64,000 nt of DNA. Source: CBDBKL01 sp965116215 (GTDB lineage: Bacteria; Bdellovibrionota; Bdellovibrionia; Bdellovibrionales; JAKFYE01). Position numbers and translations under genes: made by a program. The notes under the pieces are model-generated. The model ran no database searches. It was not told the DNA's origin and saw only the letters and a program-made list of their open reading frames with translations. Shown piece after piece: positions 63,858 through 64,000 of the stretch (position 1 is the stretch's first letter; each line of letters starts with the position of its first letter). The stretch lies in NCBI GenBank assembly GCA_965116215.1, contig OZ220494.1:1612001-1676000 (forward strand), read 5' to 3'.

Positions 63858-64000
63858 ATTGCATTTTTATAATTGAAGATCTGTCATCATTGTTTAATCT
63901 TCTGTTGAGAGATTAAGAGAGTTCTATCTTTATTATAATTTAAAATGAATTTTATTGTGAAAGTTTTCTTTTTCAGTTATCCCTGAGTTTCAATGAAAAT

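Overview
The window is AT-rich, densely packed bacterial chromosome. It looks like a Gram-negative, piliated and flagellated proteobacterium-like organism, and I favour the Bdellovibrionota / former Deltaproteobacteria side. The reasons are the type IV pilus order pilB-pilT-pilC-pilS-pilR, NtrYX and PilSR type sensors, FliA and RpoH sigma factors, sigma-54-like promoters, many short lipoproteins and a lysine-rich H1-like protein. No rRNA, phage, insertion sequence or CRISPR array was seen, and the taxon is an inference. Layout: 1-5840 (minus) carries the type IV pilus motor and regulators (pilB, pilT, pilC, pilS, start of pilR), followed by ribF. 7109-9786 (minus) is a patch of low-complexity, tandem-repeat genes: an H1-like basic protein and two Tyr/Asn-rich lipoproteins, one with a FliA-type promoter. 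11111-18961 (plus) is a tight run ribE-ribBA-ribH-ntrY-ntrX-proS. 19100-21500 holds rlmB, tRNA-Thr, tRNA-Tyr and HMG-CoA lyase. 21575-27859 holds an unknown membrane-anchored protein behind a sigma-54-like promoter, a degenerate SpoIIE-type phosphatase, citrate synthase, a crotonase-fold protein, a ferredoxin, nth and a DoxX protein. 27908-30910 is an overlapping three-gene thiamine/iron-type ABC importer whose first gene seems to start at ATT. 30891-36686 holds adenosine deaminase, transketolase, tatA, pcnB and a hydrolase. 37349-41503 holds fliL, a FliO-like gene, fliA, rpoH and a small PHA-type protein. 41668-45652 is hisS-aspS-lipid kinase. 45902-49627 (minus) holds a VWA lipoprotein, tsaC and a flavin reductase-like protein. 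49936-51459 is a DEAD-box helicase. 51442-58578 (minus) is a run of a PilT paralogue, recX, alaS, mutY, a TolB-like protein and a secreted protein. 58752-60817 (plus) is pgpA-pncC-recA. The window ends with a subtilase lipoprotein and a CDF metal transporter. How the parts work together: the pilus ATPases act on the PilC platform under PilSR control. The flavin genes (ribE, ribBA, ribH, ribF) give riboflavin, FMN and FAD. recA, recX, nth and mutY are DNA repair. fliL, fliO and fliA are flagellar, and promoter-like sites for sigma-54 and FliA lie in front of genes here. The main unexplained structure is a family of intergenic, inverted-repeat-bounded repeats at three loci (36672-37145, 48401-48921, 60880-60990). 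Each lies just 3' of a gene, and the hairpin arms show compensatory base changes. This is the best candidate here for something undescribed. I saw no recognisable defence, secretion or biosynthetic system beyond these.
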